Assembly: GCF_043290135.1 (NCBI RefSeq)
Contig: NC_134709.1
Span: 63,009,056-63,073,055, forward strand
Direction: 5' to 3'
Source of the DNA: Rhipicephalus microplus
Taxonomy: Eukaryota; Arthropoda; Arachnida; Ixodida; Ixodidae
Length of the DNA: 64,000 bases
Below, in pieces: positions 31,720 to 63,951 of the stretch (the stretch's first letter is position 1; every line of letters starts with the position of its first letter). The translations under genes were made by a program, and so were the position numbers. A model generated the notes under the pieces. The model searched no databases, had not been told where the DNA came from, and was given only the letters and a program-made list of their open reading frames with translations.

Positions 31720-31740
31720 GCGGATGTGACAACATAATAG

Positions 31741-33182
31741 TAAAACCTTTCTCTGAAGCAGTCATTTCGTTGATCAAGACAAAGCAGTTGAAAGCAATAC
31801 TAATCAGCAAACTGATTTTTCACGCATTAGTAAAGTACAATGTCCCAATTCAAAAAAACATTTCTTGCCGCGACACAAATTTGTAAGCAAGAAAACACGA
31901 AGAAAATACGGGCGTAGGCATCACCCTATGGTTCTCTCTTCATACACTGTAATGTCATAGTTTTTGTAGGTGTCTACTGGGCCCAACAAAGCTTCTAATC
32001 GATATTTAAGTATAGGGTCATCTGTGGGTTCCATAGACCTAGCATACGAGTTTTCAGAAAATTTTATCGTGCCAAAGGCACGAGAATGCGTAAAATACAG
32101 TTTGAAATTCCTTGCGTTATGCGCGGATATTTCAGTGTTAAATTCTAAAAGGAAGCATTGACCTTGGTTTTCTCTGCTAATAATGAACTTATGATAGTGA
32201 AAAATATGGCATTAGAGTTCTCAGAGGGTAGTTCGTCACTCTAAACCACGTCATTGTTTTGCCTGTGTAACACTGTCCCTCCACCCGCACCGCTCCTCTC
32301 GCCGCAGGTGTTGGAGTGGTGCCAAGTAGCTCACGCCCTCCTAGCAGTATCTGTTATCGGATGTACCTACGTATCTGTTTCCGCTAGTTTACCAGCGTGC
32401 AGCCGGCAGTGACCACTGTCAAAAGTGGGGGGTTCCGCCCTCAGAATTTTCTCTGTGGAGGTGCTAGCGCCCCCTCTCCCCGGCAGATGCGATTATGGTT
32501 GCTCCTACACTAGCTTGACCGAGCGACTTTTATAAGTCACTCGCCACGGAGGAGCGTGTCCTCTTCCCAGCACGCTAGTTTTTCTTCTTTTTTTTTCCTC
32601 CTCCTGGACTTCACCGTCCCCCCCCCCTTTTTTTTAGCTATACTTTCTTCACTCTAACAACTGTCCCTTCATTCCCCGTTCCCCCGTGAGTGTATCGGCA
32701 GAGGTGTATGAGGTGTATCACATGAAAGACGGTTGTCGTGCACTCCACACCCCGTTTCCTTACCTTTCCGCCTATTTCTAAAGAATCACCCCAACCCCAC
32801 GCCATACCGTCCGCTTCCGGTCCTTGTTCACCTTTCATGGAACGTCTGACTGCATCGACGTGGCAGGCACCTGGGAACACAGTGCAACAACGCACAGCAG
32901 CGCGCACCGAAGGCAGAAAATGGGAGGGATCATGACGTCCGTGCCGTTTGTAATCGAAACAAGAAGGCACACGAAGGCGCCCTAAGGTCTTCAAGGTTCG
33001 CGCGCACAATTTCGGGCAATCACGCGGTGCGAATGTCCGCGCTTGGCTACACGCGGCGGCGCGTGGTTGCCGTGAAGCTTACGTTCGTATCATACCTCGC
33101 GGGTTGAAAATCGGTTCGCAACAGCCGTAACACATTACAGTGCAGGGTGATGGGCCTTGGCTGGGACCACAGGAAAATTAAT
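31741..33182. other. Intergenic region between the convergent genes
   Basis: No gene was recognised. It includes C/T-rich stretches at about 32580-32640 and GC-rich sequence at 32880-33130. A four-unit cat repeat at its right edge belongs to the following LINE. Confidence 0.4.
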
Positions 33183-33664
33183 CATCATCATCATCAGCCT
33201 GACTACGTCCACTGCAGGAGAAAGGCCTCTCCCATGTTCCGCCAGTTAACCCGGTCCTGTGCTTGCTGCTGCCAATTTATACCCGCAAACTTCTTAATCT
33301 CATCTGTCCACCTAACCTTCTGTCTCCCCCTAACCCGCTTCCCTTCTCTGGGAATCCAGTTAGTTACCCTTAATGACCAGCGGTTATCCTGTCTACGTGC
33401 TACATGCCCGGCCCATGTCCACTTCCTCTTCTTGATTTCAACTACGATATCCTTAGCCCCCGTTTGTCCCCTAATCCACTCTGCTCTCTTCTTGTCTCTT
33501 AAGGTTACACCTACCATTTTTCTTTCCATTGCTCGCTGCGTCGTCCTCAATTTAAGCTGAACCCTTTTTGTAAGTCTCCAGGTTTCTGCTCCGTAGCTAA
33601 GTACCGGCAAGATACAGCTGTTATATACCTTCCTCCTGAGGGATAGTGGAAATCTACCTGTCAT
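33183..33664 (-). mobile_element. RTE-type LINE, 5'-truncated, 3' coding end open
   Basis: The minus strand reads KVYNSCILPVLSYGAETWRL, WTWAGHVARRQDNRW and KVRWTDEIKKFAGINW, ending in a stop at the start of the tail. This is the C-terminal end of RTE-clade endonuclease/reverse transcriptase. The tail is a (TGA/ATG)n repeat, typical of RTE elements. About 150 codons are free of stops, so the truncated insertion is fairly young. Related decayed copies lie at 15148-15207 and 48483-48930. Confidence 0.85.
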
Positions 33665-34567
33665 AATTTGAGAGTGCTTGCCGAAAGTGCTTGCCGAAAA
33701 TTCGTATCACCCCAATTTCGGTAGGAACCGTGATCGAATCACCGAGGTTCCGCCGTAGCTCGTTGTGGCGCGTTGGTGTTGCTTGAGTGCAGTCAGGATT
33801 TCGCGTTATTTTGTTAATGAGTGTAACACCTGCTGGATAAACAAAATTTGTAGATAAAAAAATGGCAGGTCCCACGCCTTGTGAGAACCAGTTTCATGCG
33901 AAGAAATCAGCCATTAAGCAGTTTTCAGCTGCATTTTTTTTCTTGTTGTTGTCTATGAGCCAAGCGTTGCTATGTGGAGCCACATGTTTTGTGCACACTG
34001 GGCAGTTATAGTTTAGCGTTAGCGTCATAGCGTAGGTTAAGGGAATTGCGTTACCGTGCAGCAAACGTTCGTTTTGGGCAGCGTCTTATAGTTTAGCGGG
34101 ATAGCGTTTACGTGCCCCAGCTAGAATGGTGGCGCCACCTATTAGATGATCAATAAGTTAATTAGTAAAAATGAAAAGAAAACGAGAATGTTTGCCTATG
34201 CCACCGCGCGAAGCATTGTTAGAAGTTTATTTTAGTGATAATAAAAGTCAATAAGTATGAACCACGCACCAAACGCGAGAACATCTACGGTGCCGATTTG
34301 TTTACATCGATCTTGTAGTTAGGCTTAGGCGCGTTCGAAATGAGAAGCTATCTCAAAAACTACGCCAACTTATTCGTAATACTCGGTCATCGAAGCTAAC
34401 TGAAGGCAAGCGAAGCCACTCTGAACAGTCGTTTGCGGCGGACGAGGGGAATCTTTCAAGAACTACGCCAAAATCACTTCGAAGCGGGCGTCCGAGAGCG
34501 CCGCCATGTTTACGTACACTACATACACCTACGCTACCACGGTAACGTGAAATCTGAAAAATACCAC
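33665..34567. other. Intergenic, no recognised feature
   Basis: Repeated gttatagtttagcg motifs near 34004-34105 suggest a diverged short duplication. No coding is supported. Confidence 0.35.
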
Positions 34568-36250
34568 GTGTACGAGAAGCGGTACAGGTGACGTACTTAT
34601 CTGCGCATGCGCACTTCGATTCTGGTAGCACGGTACACCCGGTAAACCCGCTATTGTGGGCCTGCCCGGCACGACTGACTGCTGATGGATCGGCACTACC
34701 GCATGTCATTGCCACTGCGCACGTTGTATGCGCATACCTTTCAGAGGCTATAAAAAGCCTCGCTGTCAATAAACGCTGTTCACTGTGTACGCTCTTATCT
34801 GTAACGTGCGCTTCAATGACGACGAAGCGTTCAAACCGCACTGCGACCATGGCTGCGCACGCAGCGCAACCGGATTTTGATGAGGAGGCTTACCGGCTGC
34901 GCTGCTTGGAAGCATATTTCGAAGTGCACGACGTTACGGACGGAAAGAAGCGATGGGGTATTCTTGTCACGGCGTCGAGCGCGAAGACAGTGGTCTTATT
35001 TACTGCACGCGGCGTGCCGGCGAAGATACAGGACCTGAAATACGATGACGCTGTGAAGTTCCTGGGTGAGCGATTTGCTCCGGTGTGCAACAAAATCGCA
35101 GAATCGTGCAAAGTTCCGCGCAAGGGATCAGCTTGCAACAGAGTCGTCAAATGAATTTTTAGTGTGCCGCGCAACGCGAGTGTTCGTCGGCAATTGTTGG
35201 CGAAGACGGAGCTCGCGCTGATGAAGGCGGAAGAGGCACCGCGGGCTGCAGAGATGGCAGCGGCAACTGTTAAACTCATGGCCAGCGCGCATAACACGAA
35301 CAGTGTGCACGCAATGATGATGAAGCGCGAGGTCCAATAAATGAAGGCTTTCTGTCTAAGCCCCCAAAGATGTGGCTGTTTTGTGCGACGAAATAATGAG
35401 GGATGGGGTCAAGTGGGGCGCAACCAGGCTTCCGCCGAGAGTAGGTGAGCAGGGAAGACCGGCACGAAGCGACGTGCACACGCATCGGCTAAAGTGGTCA
35501 TGCAGCGGGAAAATGCAAGTTCCGCCGTGTTAAATGCTTCACGTGTAAGAGGCAAGGGCGCCCTAGCCCGTGTGGGCCAGCAGCATTAGTGTCGGCAAAA
35601 GAAGCTATTTCGATGTTAAGGACAATGGTCATGGTAGTAGTGACGACTGCGAACAAGTTCTGCTCAACTCGCAAGTGGCGTTGGTGAACGCGGTCCAACC
35701 AACATTCCGCACTATGGAATGGGATGGCGCGCCTCTCCGAATGCAAGCAGACAGAGGTGCCCCCGTAACAATCATCACGTGACTCACACCAAATACCGTC
35801 ACCTTAAGCCTCGGCTCCAGAAGACCACCTTGCAACTCCTCGTTTAACTTACCGTCAATTGTCAACTCCACGTCTGGGTAACATACGGCGGGATCACGCT
35901 GGAAGACGCCTTGACAGTGCTGGGATGCTATGGACCAGTTGGGCGAGGACAAGAAGTCGTCAAACCCTTCAAACAGCACTAAAGACAGGTTCTCGCCGTT
36001 GGAATCAAGGCTGTCCCCGGTAAGCCAACCTCTATTAAGGAAGTGGAGCAGTTATATTAGACTAGTTTGAAGACTTGTTCTCTGAAGAGGTAAGGGCCCA
36101 CCCGTTGATCAAGGGGCCACCCGTTGAGTTACGCTTGCGCGAAGGTGTCTTACCTTATTTGTTTAAGGCGCGTGCAGTGCTTTATATAGACTGTCTCGTT
36201 CAGATAGGAATATTGGACACAGTTGCTTGCGCTCACTAGGCAACGCCTTT
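34568..36250 (+). mobile_element. Decayed Ty3/gypsy retrotransposon, 5' part
   Basis: A probable 5' LTR (about 34568-34815, TGTACGAG...CTTCA) has tataaaaagcctcgctgtca then aataaa, a typical LTR promoter and polyadenylation pair. Gag begins at 34816. Downstream are Gag-like QLLAKTELALMKAEEAPRAA (about 35190-35250), zinc-knuckle remnants SGHAAGKCKF...CFTCK (about 35490-35560), a protease-like GAPLRMQADRGAPVTIIT (about 35727-35781, DTGA-type motif altered to DRGA) and a reverse-transcriptase start GPPVELRLREG (about 36110). Frameshifts separate these. No 3' LTR is found. Confidence 0.75.
34816..35154 (+). pseudogene. Gag fragment of the Ty3/gypsy relic
   Basis: The ATG at 34816 opens 112 codons, including FDEEAYRLRCLEAYFEVHDV, SAKTVVLFTARGV and YDDAVKFLGERFAPV. 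These match the RLE-Y-F / L-x(n)-L-x2-H-F-x-P pattern of arthropod Ty3/gypsy Gag. A premature stop precedes the rest of Gag. Confidence 0.7.
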
Positions 36251-36296
36251 TGTTCTGGTAGTAAAGCAGAACATTTAAGCAGCACATTTTCTTGCT

Positions 36297-36366
36297 AGAC
36301 CAACGTTAACGAATATGGCAAAACAGACTTCAGACCAACGTTAACGAATATGGCAAAACAGACTTC
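36297..36366. repeat. 35-bp perfect tandem duplication
   Basis: agaccaacgttaacgaatat followed by ggcaaaacagacttc is repeated head-to-tail at 36297-36331 and 36332-36366. Confidence 0.9.
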
Positions 36367-36559
36367 ATTTCTATGAACGTAAAATATTAAATGTCGCTGA
36401 AGCAACACGTACAATCGATGTTTCTCACATACATACAAAAAAACTCCAACTAAAAATTGTATTTGGATTCAGGATACTGCTTGAAGATTTCGGATAGGAG
36501 TTTGTTCAACCTAGTTTGGGTTTGTGGGTTTGGATCCTTCTTGACCTTGGTGTATATGC

Positions 36560-36960
36560 CTCCCCACCCAGGAGCTCTTCTGCTTTCTTCTCGTAGTCTG
36601 CGCAATCCATGACGACCGCGATGTTTTCTTTATTGGTCGGGAGGATTACGATGTCCCTGTCGTTGTTTGAATCTTTGAGAGCCTTCAGCTCGTCATTAGG
36701 TAGATTGTTGCCTTGACGATCCGGTATGTTCGATAGAATTCTTATTACCTTGAGCCTTGTCTCCTGACGGGTGCCAATTTCAAGGTGTTATATCCCGTCC
36801 GTGACTGCTGTGGCTATTTGGGAGATAGGAGAACTGGTTGAGATGTTTGAACCATGTCCCTTGGCTAGGGCCCCTAATTCCGGAGTTGAGAGATTACGGG
36901 ATGAGAAGTTCGTCAAAAAGGTGCTTGGGGGTATCGTCGACGCTTTGTGGTGGTGAACTA
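36560..36960 (-). pseudogene. Penelope-like retroelement fragment
   Basis: The minus strand reads LSTPELGALAKGHGSNISTS then, after stops, NDELKALKDSNNDRDIVILP, TNKENIAVVMDCADYEKKAE and ELL. The IVILP-x-K-x(4)-VVMD-x2-DY motif is a Penelope-like-element N-terminal signature. Only a fragment remains. Confidence 0.7.
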
Positions 36961-37004
36961 TGCGGTGGAGCTTCTTGTCTTGGGTTACCTTGTGTTTTCT
37001 GACC

Positions 37005-37310
37005 TCGGTGGCAGCGGAAGCAAGTCTACATGCAGATCGTCTACATGTATTGTGATGTCTACACCACGCGCGGTAACTGTTTCTTGAGATTAATGATAAC
37101 AAGATTGAAAGACGAAGGGCTAAACAAAGTACCCTGTAGTACACCTTTCTTGGTAGCGTATAGTGTGTAGTATAGCCTTCTGTGGTGTTCTTGAACAGTT
37201 GTTGCCCTTGCAAATAGTCCGTAATCAATGTGTGCACTCTTCCACCAAAACTGATTACAGCCAAAGTTTCAAGTTCTGTATTGCGTGACACAGAGTCGAA
37301 TGCTGCCTTG
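37005..37310 (-). pseudogene. I/R1-type LINE reverse-transcriptase fragment
   Basis: The minus strand reads AFDSVSRNTELETLAVISFG, RVHTLITDYLQGQQLF and, after frameshifts, FNLVIINLKKQLP and VDITIHVDDLHVDL. AFDSV and HVDD are the reverse-transcriptase A block and a mutated YADD active site, so the copy is dead. Confidence 0.7.
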
Positions 37311-37508
37311 CCTTACTGTTTCTGTTCCCATTGGAAGCATTTCCCGCAGTGACCATATACAGAGACGCTGTTTTCATCTATCCTAATTCGCTCCTCTAGA
37401 GTCTCAGAAAGCCTAATTTAATGTTATTGTCGGATACAATTTAAGAAGTCTGGAGCGACCCAACCCAGAAGACCGAAGCACAGCAGCCGATTGCCACCGC
37501 GTTGAAAC

Positions 37509-38040
37509 AAATATTAGATAATTTTAGCAAGTTACGGAAATTTGATACTCATACACGCTAATACGGTACGAAAATACGCTGCCGTAGGATGGCACCGCTT
37601 CTTCGTTCGCCGTCCCTTTTCTAGTGAAACCGCCTCCACAGCACAAAAGCTTTTTGAAAAGTTCCTGTGGGGTTCTCACAAAATATTAGACTTTCAGTAA
37701 ATTACGGACATACGCTATTCAGATAAGCTAATATGGCACGCAAATACGCTTCCGTATGTAGGTACCGCTCCTTCTTTCTCCGTCCTTTTTCCAGTGAGGT
37801 CGTCTCAACACCGCAAAAGTTTTTTTTTTTTGTCAGAAGCTCCTGAAGGTTTCCCACAAAATATTAGAGAGATTTGGCAAGTTACGCAAATATAATACTC
37901 ATATACGCTAATACGATATGAAAATACGCTACCGTATGTATATAATGGTACCGCTCCTTCTTTCCCGTTTCTTTTTCTCAGCAAAGCCAACTCAACTCTA
38001 CAAAAACGTTTTTAAATATGTTACTGCAAGGTTCTCAGGC
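37509..38040. repeat. Three-copy tandem array of ~175-bp units
   Basis: Units start at 37509, 37681 and 37859, each with aaatattaga. They share agttacg, cgctaata, aaatacgct, ccgta, gtaccgctccttctttc, gtcc and caaaa with T-rich and ggttctcac blocks. Divergence is about 20-25% by eye. It resembles a short satellite segment. Confidence 0.8.
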
Positions 38041-38380
38041 TACATTGTTGCCTGTCATCTTACGCATTGCTAACGAGACGCCTGCCGTTAATTCCGGGGG
38101 TGCACTGTCACTGGAACGGATGAGCGCTACCGTACTGCCCTATACTGTATTTAAATTCTGTATTTCCGTAACTTGCTATCTATCCTCGTATAAGAACTCA
38201 ATGTCCTCCAGAGGAGGGGTTACTCACCGCCCGGCTCATGGCTCCAGTTTGTATGCGCACCCATTGGGGCAGAGTTGCGCGCATGGTCGTTGGTAGGGGA
38301 GTGCAGTTACTGCAGTAGGGGTGTCCCCCTCAAGCCGCACCAGCACTTGCCCCAACCAGGATCGAGGAATAAAGTCACGG

Positions 38381-38542
38381 GTGTAGATAGACGTCCATCA
38401 ATGCGAATGAAGAGTATCTAAAGTTAATTGAGAGTGTTTTGACGAGCATACGCTGTCGCCTGTGTAGATAGACGTCCATCAATGCGAATGAAGAGTATCT
38501 AAAGTGAATCAAGAGTGCTTTGACGAGCATACGCTGTCGCCT
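38381..38542. repeat. 81-bp tandem duplication
   Basis: Copies 38381-38461 and 38462-38542 begin gtgtagatagacgtccatca and end acgctgtcgcct. Four substitutions separate them, all in one ~20-bp stretch. Confidence 0.95.
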
Positions 38543-38582
38543 GTGAAATATGAGTGGATGAAGAAAATTAAGAATAATATAC

Positions 38583-38588
38583 TTTATT
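38583..38588 (-). promoter_or_regulatory. Candidate polyadenylation signal for the activin gene
   Basis: AATAAA on the minus strand (tttatt on plus), about 3.0 kb after the activin stop codon. A long 3'UTR through 38583-41585 is possible but unproven. Confidence 0.3.
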
Positions 38589-41585
38589 CATCATTGTTTT
38601 GGTTGCAATAAGTGCGAACTTACAGACGCATACGTGAACACACACACGGAAAACACTCGTGTTTTCTGTCAGGCGTACAAAAAAAAAACAATCTGGCCAA
38701 GGACAGAAAAGAGAAGTCATTCGCTGTATAAATACATTCTTCGCACACCACATAAATAAAACGCGAAATTTTTTTCCTCTACAATCGCACAAAAAAGGAC
38801 TACATAAAAATGCTAAGAATTAAATTATGTGACCTAAATGGAAGAAAAAAAAAAGCCGTGAATGTGTTGTCTCGCAAAGACTAAGCGAAGTTGCAGCATA
38901 AGCCGTAACTTCGAGTGGTAAAAGATAGAGAAGAATCCATGAGAAAATGTTAACTAAAAGCCTGAAAGCAAAAAAAGCTGTGCCGCAGATTTGTTCCCAA
39001 AACCGGCTTCGGGTTCAAACAAAATAAAGCGCATATAAAAGTAAAAACGTTCTAAAATGCACGAAGTTCGTGCGTAGAGTCACTGACCAAGCGTAATGGC
39101 CCCCTGAACTGAAAATCGTACCACATTTTCTAAAACTTGGACCTTTTCACTGTTTACAGGTCCTGATGACATCCGGATGTGTTTACCGATGTGCCCTAAT
39201 TAGCACCGGTGGGCAAGAAGAGCTTAGGAAAATAGCCCGCTCATTTTTCTACAGTTTCCTTCCCTTATTTGGCAAAATATATTCAAACATATCTTCTTTT
39301 GAGTTACGTTCAAGTTATGAGAGCTTTCCGTGAACTTTACGCACGCTTTTTTTTATCTTCAAAACTGAAGTGAGACTTTCCTTACTTCTCAAAAAAAAAA
39401 AAAAAACAACTTGAAGACGTGCTATCAGTTTTGACGTTAGGAGCTGGTAAATGAAGTGACCGGAAGTCTTTAGGGGTACGACGCTTTCAATGTCGAAACT
39501 GACGTGTTTTGCAGCGACGCTTAAACTATGAGCAAAGTAGATGACGGAATTTCCATAAGACATGATTAAGCTACAAAAATATGAAAAAAAAGTATTGCCT
39601 TAGACAAAACAAGAATTGAAAAAATATGACCTATTGGCTAAAGATTCGACTCTCCCTCACTAGGAGAAATCGCGTAACAAACATGTGAAAAGTAATGGAG
39701 TGTTGAATTCGGACATCACAATGTTTGAAAAGGACTAGAGCATGAAGAAACAAGGTGTACTTATAGTACTCGCGTGAGGCGATCTCGAAGGATTGCGAAC
39801 GAGGTTGATCCGAAAAGAACTGTACTTCAAAAAGTAATGAAAAGAGACAAATAAGTAGTAATGGCAAGGGATATGTCACTCTTTCCGTCTGCTACTGCTA
39901 TTGGTCCCTGCGACATCCGACGTCACCGTTTGCCAGGACCAATCAAAGAAAGTATGTCGCGAAAACAAGTGTTTCAACCTATCTCTTCATGACATGGGGC
40001 TGGTGGATAGATGAATTAAGAGGCGATAAGGAGAGACGTGGGAGCGCGGCACACTGGTCCTCAGCAGAGATGTCTGCGCGAGGACGAAACGGAGGATTCA
40101 CGCGGAAAGGTTCCATCGCGCGAGTCGCTCTAGGAAGAGTGCCATACGCGGAAAGTAGGAGCTCGCATCACGGTTCTCGAGGAAACGGCAGAGAAAGAAA
40201 GACGCCCGGCGACAACGGTGTGTAGAAAAGGGCCATTGCGAAAAACGAAAAGAAAAAAAAAAAGTATTGCGATACAAGTTTCATCGTCGCCTCTTTCTCT
40301 CGGCTCACCGCCTTAGCTTTCATACCGGGAGATCTAGTTACGAGCGGGCACAACACATTTTTTTCCAGATCGAGATAAATGCGTGGGCTGCCGTGGCCTG
40401 TGGCGGAGGTCGGTTGCGGCAGAGAGCGTTTGCAGCCATCGTGTCGTGTGTGTGCGTGTGGCGTAGTGTGCACGTGCGTGGCTTGGGTTTTTTTTTTTTT
40501 TCGTGCTGGGTGTCTTGTGTGCGTGCGTGTGTACACGTATGCGTGGGTCCCTGCGGGGAGTCTCTTGTTTTTCTATCCCGTCCCCGTCGTCACGTGCAAT
40601 GTCTTCGGGTCATCGAGGCCGAAAACGAGAAACCGAGGTTGTTGCTGAGGCGAAAAAAAAAAAAATTCTACGCCCTGCATTTTGTTGTCTGCAAAACCTG
40701 TCCTCTTAGTTATCAGTATTTTTCCCCCTCTTGTACCATAGTTTGCACTCGTGTTTTTTAAATGGAATAAGACTTGGGAAGAGCCTGGGAGGGCACCGGC
40801 TTCGATGTCAGGAGCGCGGTCGTCGAGGAGTGATCGACATCGGAGTTTCCGCTCGCTCTTCAGTTTGCAAGTTGTTTGTTCCACGCCTCAGTGCTCACAT
40901 TACGCTGAAGACGCGAACCGTTTCATGCGATATGACCTCGTCTCAAGACTTTAGTTGTGATTAGGAAGAGATTCATCAGACCGGAATGGCATATGTGGAG
41001 CAGTTGACGCCGACTAATATCTTATTACGCAGTGTCGGTACGTCTCAACTTTGACCAGCTTAACACTCATTCAGTTCACTGCTTTCTGATGAGATTCGCG
41101 TTTACGATCTGGATATCATGAAAAGAATGGAACGCTGCGAGAATCTGTGGTCCTGCTTTTGGAAAAGTGAAGTCCACGGCTTATGTACTTTCTTTGCCGT
41201 CGAATGCCCCTTTGAGTAGCCGTCAGAAAGTTAAAAAAATAGGTGGGGGGGGGGGGTGCTGGCTAAGTGACAGCTCTGCTCGCCTCTTTAGCACAGTCTG
41301 CTAGGCCAAACTCCACGAACCAGATTATGATTCATGTCACGTGTACATTATTGCAGCCTAACTTCGCGAATGTTTGTTACCTGCAGAGAGGACATCTTCA
41401 GAATCTCCGCTAAATACTGCTGCGTCGGTGGGCACTCCGAAAAGCAGTCTATCGTAAGCTTAGCACTCAAAAAAAATAGAGAGCACCACTTCGTCGAACC
41501 ACGAGTCCAGAGTCTCTGTTTCGGAAAGGAATGCAGTCTTTTTTTTACTTTTTAACCTAAAACACATTTCGCACCGCACACCCGG
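38589..41585. other. Activin downstream region, possible 3'UTR
   Basis: No coding or transposon signature was recognised. It contains several A/T runs, GT-rich sequence at about 40440-40540 and a G-run at 41246-41258. Short open frames here are random. Confidence 0.35.
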
Positions 41586-62597
<21,012 letters not shown>

Positions 62598-63384
62598 CGT
62601 ATTCTGACTTGGCCTCACACGTTCGGGGTAACACCGGGAGGAGATGACGCAGGCGCAGGTTTCGAGGTGGATTTGAGGTGCTGGTTTCGCAACCGCACTG
62701 GACCACTTAGTGAGTCCGGCCGCTACCGATCGCACAACGCGACAACATCCAGACGGTGCACAGTCCGACACAACATCTACGGAGGCCGGATATACCCGGT
62801 AGTTCGGAGCGGTCAACACCGGGTTCTTGTCGTTGGGCGCAGATGGAGCAGAAGCAGCTCGGTGACCGGGATAGCAGACGACACCCGGGAGCCGAAGAAA
62901 CAGAAGATGAAAAAAGGCACGACGCGACACTGGTGACACGACACTCTGGGACCCAGGCGACTGTTCTCTACACGACGGTACAGCTTAGCTCGAGTCGTTT
63001 CTTTGACGCGATCGAGTAAATAAAAGCAAGAAAAAATACAGAGAGGGCCGGACGAACGACCGGCAGAACACGGCGTGTCGTAAGATAAAGATGCCGGGCT
63101 TTCCTGAAGCGGGAAGCGAATCGCGGAAATACTAATCTCTCCAAGAGAAAAGAACTGAGATGATGGGGGGGCTGGGTGAGGAAGAGTGGGTAAGGGAACG
63201 TGGGAGGGGGTGCTGCTAGCAAGGATAACAAACGTCGGGACAAAACGAAAAAGAGAAATAATTAAGCGGCGGTGGCGACGTGCGACGGAAGGCGGGCAAG
63301 ACAAAACTGAGGCAGGGAGCAACAAGTTTGCCGGTGGCGGGAGTCTCGTTTGCCGAATGCGGCGATAGCACCTGATGCGACGCG
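62598..63384 (-). other. Putative activin 5' leader
   Basis: GC-rich sequence between the TATA box and the ATG at 62597. Open frames in it begin only at non-ATG codons or are unrelated to the ligand. Confidence 0.45.
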
Positions 63385-63392
63385 CTTTTATA
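63385..63392 (-). promoter_or_regulatory. TATA box of the activin gene
   Basis: TATAAAAG on the minus strand within a GC-rich context, placing transcription start near 63360 and giving a leader of about 760 nt with no visible need for splicing. It is the only strong TATA motif between the ATG and the window end that I noticed. Confidence 0.5.
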
Positions 63393-63951
63393 AAGGGCCA
63401 CGACGACTGCACTTCTGGATGATGGCGTTTCGTGCGAGGGAGGAAGCGAGCAAAAGCAACAGCGAGTGAAATTGAAGGAGGAGGGCCGCAATTGGAGCGG
63501 CCGTGCGTTTTCCCGTGGCTTGCCCTCTCGCCGCGCGCTCCGCGGGGGTTACCCAGGCCGGTTGCAAGTGAAGCGAATTACCAGTGTCAATAGGAGCGTG
63601 CGGAGTGGCAGTAGCTCGATCTCTGTGCCGCCGACGGCCAACGTAGACCGATCTTCTTACCTTCAATTGTCATGGCTTTGTAGTCTCTGTTGTTCTTATG
63701 TTGGCGGTGTGTATACATGCGGCGAAGTTTCACACCACAATCCGAGTAGACACCATCGAAGCCTTCGGCCTCTTCATCGATTGCTTCCTCATACTCATGG
63801 TCACATTACCCGAGATATTTATTGATTGCACGCTCTTCGTCACGATTACGACACCTCTGTCAATACAGGTCCACGTTCAATTCGAACTTCAAACTACTGG
63901 CAACAGCCTTACGCAATCGTTCTGAAAGTTTCACTATCCAGTCGGCCAGCT

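Larger units (their letters stand above)
28425..31740 (+). other. Putative RanBP3 3' untranslated region
   Basis: There is no splice-consistent coding after the stop and no recognised transposon over about 3.3 kb, unlike the crowded introns. AATAAA motifs occur at 29384-29389 and 31714-31719. The second sits in a T-rich/A-rich setting (tgtttgaaaaataaagcgg) and is the better end point. A CT/T run lies at 29550-29579. The extent is inferred, since polyadenylation cannot be proven from sequence. Confidence 0.5.

Noticed and set aside
40267..40761. 164-codon plus-strand frame
   Set aside because: It spans T-runs and GT-rich sequence with odd composition and no domain, next to A/T-rich intergenic DNA.
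62598..62939. Longer N-terminus of the activin precursor starting at 62939
   Set aside because: The codon there is GTG, and no ATG precedes the one at 62597 in this frame.
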